Below, piece after piece: positions 61,001 to 64,000 of a stretch of 64,000 nucleotides of DNA. How positions within the stretch are numbered: the stretch's first letter is position 1; each line of letters starts with the position of its first letter. The notes beneath the pieces were generated by a model. It did no database searches. It was not told the DNA's origin and was given only the letters and a program-made list of their open reading frames with translations. The position numbers were made by a program, and so were the translations under genes. Source of the DNA: Flavobacterium filum DSM 17961 (GTDB lineage Bacteria > Bacteroidota > Bacteroidia > Flavobacteriales > Flavobacteriaceae); contig NZ_AUDM01000005.1 of NCBI RefSeq assembly GCF_000425465.1, positions 124,001 through 188,000 of the forward strand. The letters are read 5' to 3'.

Positions 61001-64000
61001 AGTAACGGTTATTGTTCTTGTTACACCATTTGTAATCGTTCCACAAGTTCCATTGCTTACTCTTCTTACCCAATAGGTTGTTGTAGAAGTTGGTGAAACC
61101 GTTAATGTATTTCCGTTTTCATTCGTAATGATATTATTACCAACTGTTGCTCCTGTTCCCCATTGAAAAACAGAGTTTGTTCCCATTGTTCCTCCACTTG
61201 CTGTTAACGTAACCAATTGTCCTAAACAAATTGTACTTGTTGATGAAATCGTTGTGGGTTGGGTAGGTGCAGTTTCAACAGTGACCGTTACAACAACTCC
61301 GCTCGTAACAGAATTACAAGGGGTTAAATCTTGTCTTCTTACCCAATAAGTTGTTGTTGTAGTTGGATTAATGTATAAGGATGCATTGTTTTGTCCGGAT
61401 AAAATATTAGATCCTACAACAGAACCTGTTCCCCATTGAAAGCTGCCATTTGATCCGGTTGAACCACCGGTAGCAGTTAAGGTTGTACCACCTGTTCCTG
61501 AACATAATGAAGTTACGCCACTTATTCCGGTAGGTGCAGTAGATGAACTATTTACTGTGATAGTTGTAGTAGTATGTCCGGTTGCTACATTACATGGGTT
61601 TCCGTCTACTCTTCTTACCCAATATCCGCCTGTTGTGGCTGCAGTTGTTGTTAAAGTAGCACTATTTTGTCCTGCGATCGTATTTATTCCGGCACTATAT
61701 CCTGTTCCCCATTCATAAATTGCATTTCCTCCCATTGTTCCTCCGGTAGCTGTTAAAGTGAAAGTACTACCTTCACAAACCGTTATATTTCCACCACTAA
61801 TTGATGAAGGTTGTGTTGAACGAACGGTTACATTTACAGTAAGTGTTACTCCGTTTGTAAACGAATTACATGGAGAAGCATCTTGTCTTCTTACCCAATA
61901 GGTTGTTGTTGAAGTTGGGTTCACATATAAAGTGGAATTGGTTTGACCACCAATGATATTTGCTCCGATAACTGAACCGGTTCCCCATTGGAAAGTTCCA
62001 TTTGAACCCGTTGTTCCACCGATGGCGGTTAAATTAGTTCCACCATCTGTTGAACATAAATTAGTGTTCCCACTAATAGATGTTGGAGCAGTTGAAACCG
62101 TTTGTACTGTTATTGTAGTACTTAATGCATTGGTTGTTACATTACATGGAGCTCCATCTGCTCTTCTAACCCAGTAAACAGTGGTTGAAGATGGTGAAAC
62201 GGTTAATGTATTTGTTGTAGCTCCGGCAATAATATTGGCTCCGGGAGTATTTCCTGTTCCCCATTGAAAAGTGCCATTTGTACCGGAAGTTCCGCCATTA
62301 GCAGTCAATGTTACGGAATTACCATTACAAATAGTAACATTTCCACCACTAATAGAAGTAGGTTGAGTGGAACGACTTGTTACATTAACAGTTGTTGTTA
62401 AACCGGCTGTTGTAATATTACAAGTACCACCAATTCTTCTTACCCAATAGGTTGTAGTGGTTGCTGGGTCAACATAAATGGAGGCACTTGTTTGTCCACC
62501 AATAATGTTAGAACCAACTGTTGAACCTGTTCCCCATTGATAAGTTGCGTTTTCTCCGTGATTACCACCAGTTGCGGTTAAAGTTGTTCCACCAGATGAT
62601 GCACAAATATTTGTGTTTCCTATAATAGCTGTTGGAGCAGTTGAAAAGTTAGTACAAGCTGTATAATTAAAGGATAATCTTGATGACCCTCCTTTTTCAT
62701 AGTATTCTAATACAAAGTTTTGAGGGCCACTCAAAAATATTGAGGCGGTAGTTGAAGTAGTATAACCATGATCACTCCAGTTATTCAAAATATAAGTAGC
62801 ACCACCATCAATACTTAAGCGATAACCATCATCTCCTCCTACAGTAAAAGTATAGTAGCCGGGTGTAATATTATGTTGTAATTTTAAGCGTACTCCAAAA
62901 TAATCGCCATATGAACCGCAAATATTTGCTCCCGAAATTGTGCCAGAACCTAAATCTACGTCAAAAGCAATAGGTTGAGTTGTATATCCGCGGTAGGTTT
63001 CAAATACATTTGAAGGTGGATTGCCTGCCGTATCTGAATAAGAATAAACATAGCCAATCCAAGAGTTATTTCCATACGAAACTTGATCTCCTAGAGGAAC
63101 ATTTACAGTAACTGTAGTTGTTACTCCGCTTGTAGGGCCAGCACAAGTTCCTGAATCTCTTCTTCTAACCCAATAGGTTGTAGTAGTAGTTGGACTTACT
63201 GTTAATGTTGCTCCAGTTTCTCCAGCAATGATATTTGAACCAATGGTTGAACCGGTTCCCCATTGAAAAGCACTGTTAGAGCCATTTGTTCCACCCGTTG
63301 CAGTTAATGTGGTAGCACTACCTACACAAATGTTTGTGTTTCCGTTTATTGAAGTTGGTGCAGTGGAAGATGTTCCAACAGTTACAGTTCTGGTTCTTCC
63401 TGCTGTTGCAATTCCACAAGCAGTATCTACTCGTCTTACCCAATAGGTTGTTGTGGCAGTTGGACTTACCGTTAATGATTGTTCATTTTGACCTGCGATG
63501 ATGTTAGAGCCAACTGTAGCTCCGGTTCCCCATTCATAAATAGCACCAAAAGCATGTGTTCCACCAGTTGCTGTTAACGTTACTGAATTTCCAAGGCAAA
63601 CATTACTTGGGCCTGCCAAAGAATCTGGTTGTGAGGATGGATTTGAACAATCACCATAAGCAAATGAAACATTTGAAATACCTCCTTGTTCATAATATTC
63701 TAAAACTAAATCAACAGAACCACTTAAAAATACCGTTGTAGTTGACGTGGTGTAACCGTGATCATTCCAATTGGTAATAATATAAGAAGAACCTCCATTC
63801 ACACTCAAACGATAACCATCATCACCTCCTACTAAGAAAGTATAATTTCCTGCTGGGAAATTTTTACGCATTCTATAGCGAATAGAAAATTGGTCTGCAT
63901 ACGTACCACACAAGTTGGGACCGGATAAAGAACCGTTTGCTAGATTTTGGCTAAACACTTCCGGTTGAGTAATATAACCACGATAAGTGGTTGTAAACGC
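58076..64000 (-). CDS. Giant T9SS-secreted adhesin-like protein with PA14-like modules and ten Ig-like repeats (N-terminus outside window)
   Basis: About 1,974 residues are visible. The frame stays open to the window end, where it reads TTYRGYITQPEVF, matching the start of an internal module, so the GTG at 63958 is not the start. In order there are: a partial PA14-like module (GDDGYRLSVNGGSSYI), two Ig-like repeats, a full PA14-like module (GDDGYRLSIDGGATYI), seven more repeats, a related module (DDQVRVFINGNLVFS), a tenth repeat, a region with TILTVNSGVTLTVEGDVTVS-type beta repeats and a C-terminal sorting domain (SVYIYDVTGKLLRTEKE), probably T9SS type C. Each repeat has about 88 residues with ATGG, WGTG and YWVRR motifs. 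It should be exported and held on the surface. Confidence 0.8.
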   Translation of the reverse strand, partial: AFTTTYRGYITQPEVFSQNLANGSLSGPNLCGTYADQFSIRYRMRKNFPAGNYTFLVGGDDGYRLSVNGGSSYIITNWNDHGYTTSTTTVFLSGSVDLVLEYYEQGGISNVSFAYGDCSNPSSQPDSLAGPSNVCLGNSVTLTATGGTHAFGAIYEWGTGATVGSNIIAGQNEQSLTVSPTATTTYWVRRVDTACGIATAGRTRTVTVGTSSTAPTSINGNTNICVGSATTLTATGGTNGSNSAFQWGTGSTIGSNIIAGETGATLTVSPTTTTTYWVRRRDSGTCAGPTSGVTTTVTVNVPLGDQVSYGNNSWIGYVYSYSDTAGNPPSNVFETYRGYTTQPIAFDVDLGSGTISGANICGSYGDYFGVRLKLQHNITPGYYTFTVGGDDGYRLSIDGGATYILNNWSDHGYTTSTTASIFLSGPQNFVLEYYEKGGSSRLSFNYTACTNFSTAPTAIIGNTNICASSGGTTLTATGGNHGENATYQWGTGSTVGSNIIGGQTSASIYVDPATTTTYWVRRIGGTCNITTAGLTTTVNVTSRSTQPTSISGGNVTICNGNSVTLTANGGTSGTNGTFQWGTGNTPGANIIAGATTNTLTVSPSSTTVYWVRRADGAPCNVTTNALSTTITVQTVSTAPTSISGNTNLCSTDGGTNLTAIGGTTGSNGTFQWGTGSVIGANIIGGQTNSTLYVNPTSTTTYWVRRQDASPCNSFTNGVTLTVNVTVRSTQPSSISGGNITVCEGSTFTLTATGGTMGGNAIYEWGTGYSAGINTIAGQNSATLTTTAATTGGYWVRRVDGNPCNVATGHTTTTITVNSSSTAPTGISGVTSLCSGTGGTTLTATGGSTGSNGSFQWGTGSVVGSNILSGQNNASLYINPTTTTTYWVRRQDLTPCNSVTSGVVVTVTVETAPTQPTTISSTSTICLGQLVTLTASGGTMGTNSVFQWGTGATVGNNIITNENGNTLTVSPTSTTTYWVRRVSNGTCGTITNGVTRTITVTSPATAPTSITGGGSQACPGTSRTLTATGGSGSVFEWGTGAVGTNIIAGQTGASISVNPNQTTTYWVRRVSTSPCSGFTDAVSTTVSIIGITGDYTIFGDQVWNVYGFSNGDIDLTNPNYMGYYVDNRINLNTQTGTNGWNLNNSPSSSAGWNGCTVPNDNFTLSAKRKGFPCGNYTITLPDWDDQVRVFINGNLVFSCDSWYAANACVGNVGNFYLDSESTIEVRIREFGGLANVSMSLVKTSIEPTAPTGINGITAICSSSSTTLTATGGSDGTNSLYQWGKGSIGGENIIIGETSTTVTVDPSSTTTYWVRRVDTLCNTFTSAAFVTVTVFEETVAGTLSSGETIICKSKLPNAISLNGNIGSVVKWQKASNSSFTVNVSDINSTNTTLTGTEIGYLTANTYIRAVVQNETCETKYTIPVVIEIPDAIVYNGTWQGVPDETKSVIIQSNLTLTQPLHVCSCEVAGTAILTVNSGVTLTVEGDVTVSNSAELVIRDTGSLLQIENNAVNTGKITVYRKTTPMKPADYTYWSSPVSDWRLNQLSPNTPSNRFYSYSPTIANWVVHTGGNEIMQASKGYIVRAPNGWSLTNATNGIYEGTFKGTANNGIINVPVIKGAHTSNLIGNPYPSAIDIDEFILNPANAAIFDGTIYLWTHNTAISSSIPGNYVYNYTSDDYASYNLTGGVKSASTAITGGVEPSGKIASGQAFFIDVKSSLPNGNYTGVFNNQMRIADENNQFFRTELPKSTEAVEKNRLWLNIFNSGGAYHETLLGYVQGATNELDYGYDGKFINAGNFVSIYSILNTDKLSIQARALPFNQQEVIPIGYRSSITGQMGISIEKKDGFFMNQTVYLHDYELGITHNLSEGAYWFTAQQGTFDTRFELRFVDGTLSFDQPINQSSNVQIVGQNNVLEIKSNTTSIDSVYIYDVTGKLLRTEKEIQSNQYLSKPLYIANQVVIVKVVLENDQIITQKIAF
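60010..63631 (-). repeat. Ten Ig-like coding repeats of about 264 bp
   Basis: Ten units with WGTG (WGKG in the last) and YWVRR occur at about 63631-63100 (two), 62644-60735 (seven) and 60285-60010 (one). DNA-level similarity is high (CTTACCCAATA and GTTCCCCATTG recur almost unchanged), so the array could expand or shrink by recombination. Confidence 0.85.

Noticed and set aside
63958-63958. GTG codon that could be taken as the start of the giant T9SS protein
   Set aside because: The frame stays open to the window end and the sequence upstream matches an internal module (RGYITQP versus RGYTTQP), so the gene begins outside the window.

Overview
The window looks like chromosomal DNA of a Flavobacteriaceae bacterium, most probably Flavobacterium or a close relative. 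Evidence: AT-rich sequence; -7 promoter boxes of the Bacteroidetes type TAnnTTTG upstream of many genes; little sign of Shine-Dalgarno sequences; several secreted proteins with type IX secretion (T9SS) C-terminal sorting domains; a CarboxypepD_reg-type TonB receptor; an OlsF-type bifunctional ornithine-lipid synthase; and the gene pair atpD-atpC standing alone. There is one tRNA (Asn-GTT), no rRNA and no CRISPR array.

Region 1 (1-10.3 kb) is the end of a beta-glucan (laminarin-type) utilisation locus. It holds the tail of a GH30 glucanase, a sugar permease of the MelB/GPH type fused in frame to a GH17 domain, a second free GH17 enzyme, a secreted GH16 laminarinase, a secreted two-domain T9SS protein that may bind glucan, and a periplasmic-sensor/HTH regulator. 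A 200-bp palindromic MITE-like element and three copies of an 11-mer (AAACTATACAA) lie in the spacers. The model is extracellular cleavage by GH16 and GH30, inner-membrane uptake by the fused permease, and cytoplasmic cleavage by the two signal-less GH17 domains.

Region 2 (10.3-20.7 kb) is mostly housekeeping: a lipoprotein of unknown role, tRNA-Asn, the site-2 protease RseP, a T9SS M1 aminopeptidase, serS, a TPR protein, a DUF4286 protein, rsmA and mgtE. Region 3 (20.7-23.7 kb) is a compact C-M-R restriction-modification cassette of the Sau3AI kind. Region 4 (23.7-34.9 kb) holds a dehydrogenase-glyoxalase fusion, a TM2 protein, a DUF5684 protein, olsF, xth, an OmpA lipoprotein, an aldo/keto reductase, a T9SS sugar dehydrogenase, and a VWA lipoprotein paired with a squalene-cyclase-like protein.

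Region 5 (35-48 kb) holds a LytS/LytTR-type two-component pair, a probable GNAT-like/HTH toxin-antitoxin pair with a clear operator, the minus-strand cluster panC-panD-flippase-like-esterase-radA, and the plus-strand set GT5-like protein, DUF4270 lipoprotein, glmS. Region 6 (48-64 kb) holds a TonB receptor with an SGNH-hydrolase lipoprotein partner, atpD-atpC, a MocR-type regulator whose PLP lysine is missing, a divergent BtuB-like TonB receptor, and the C-terminal 1,970 or so residues of a giant T9SS adhesin-like protein that runs off the window end.

The observations most worth following are the permease-GH17 fusion, the GNAT-like/HTH pair with its 11-bp dyad, the degenerate octamer/heptamer spacers, the lysine-less MocR protein and the serine-less esterase. 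No database search was possible, so all family assignments are made by reading motifs.
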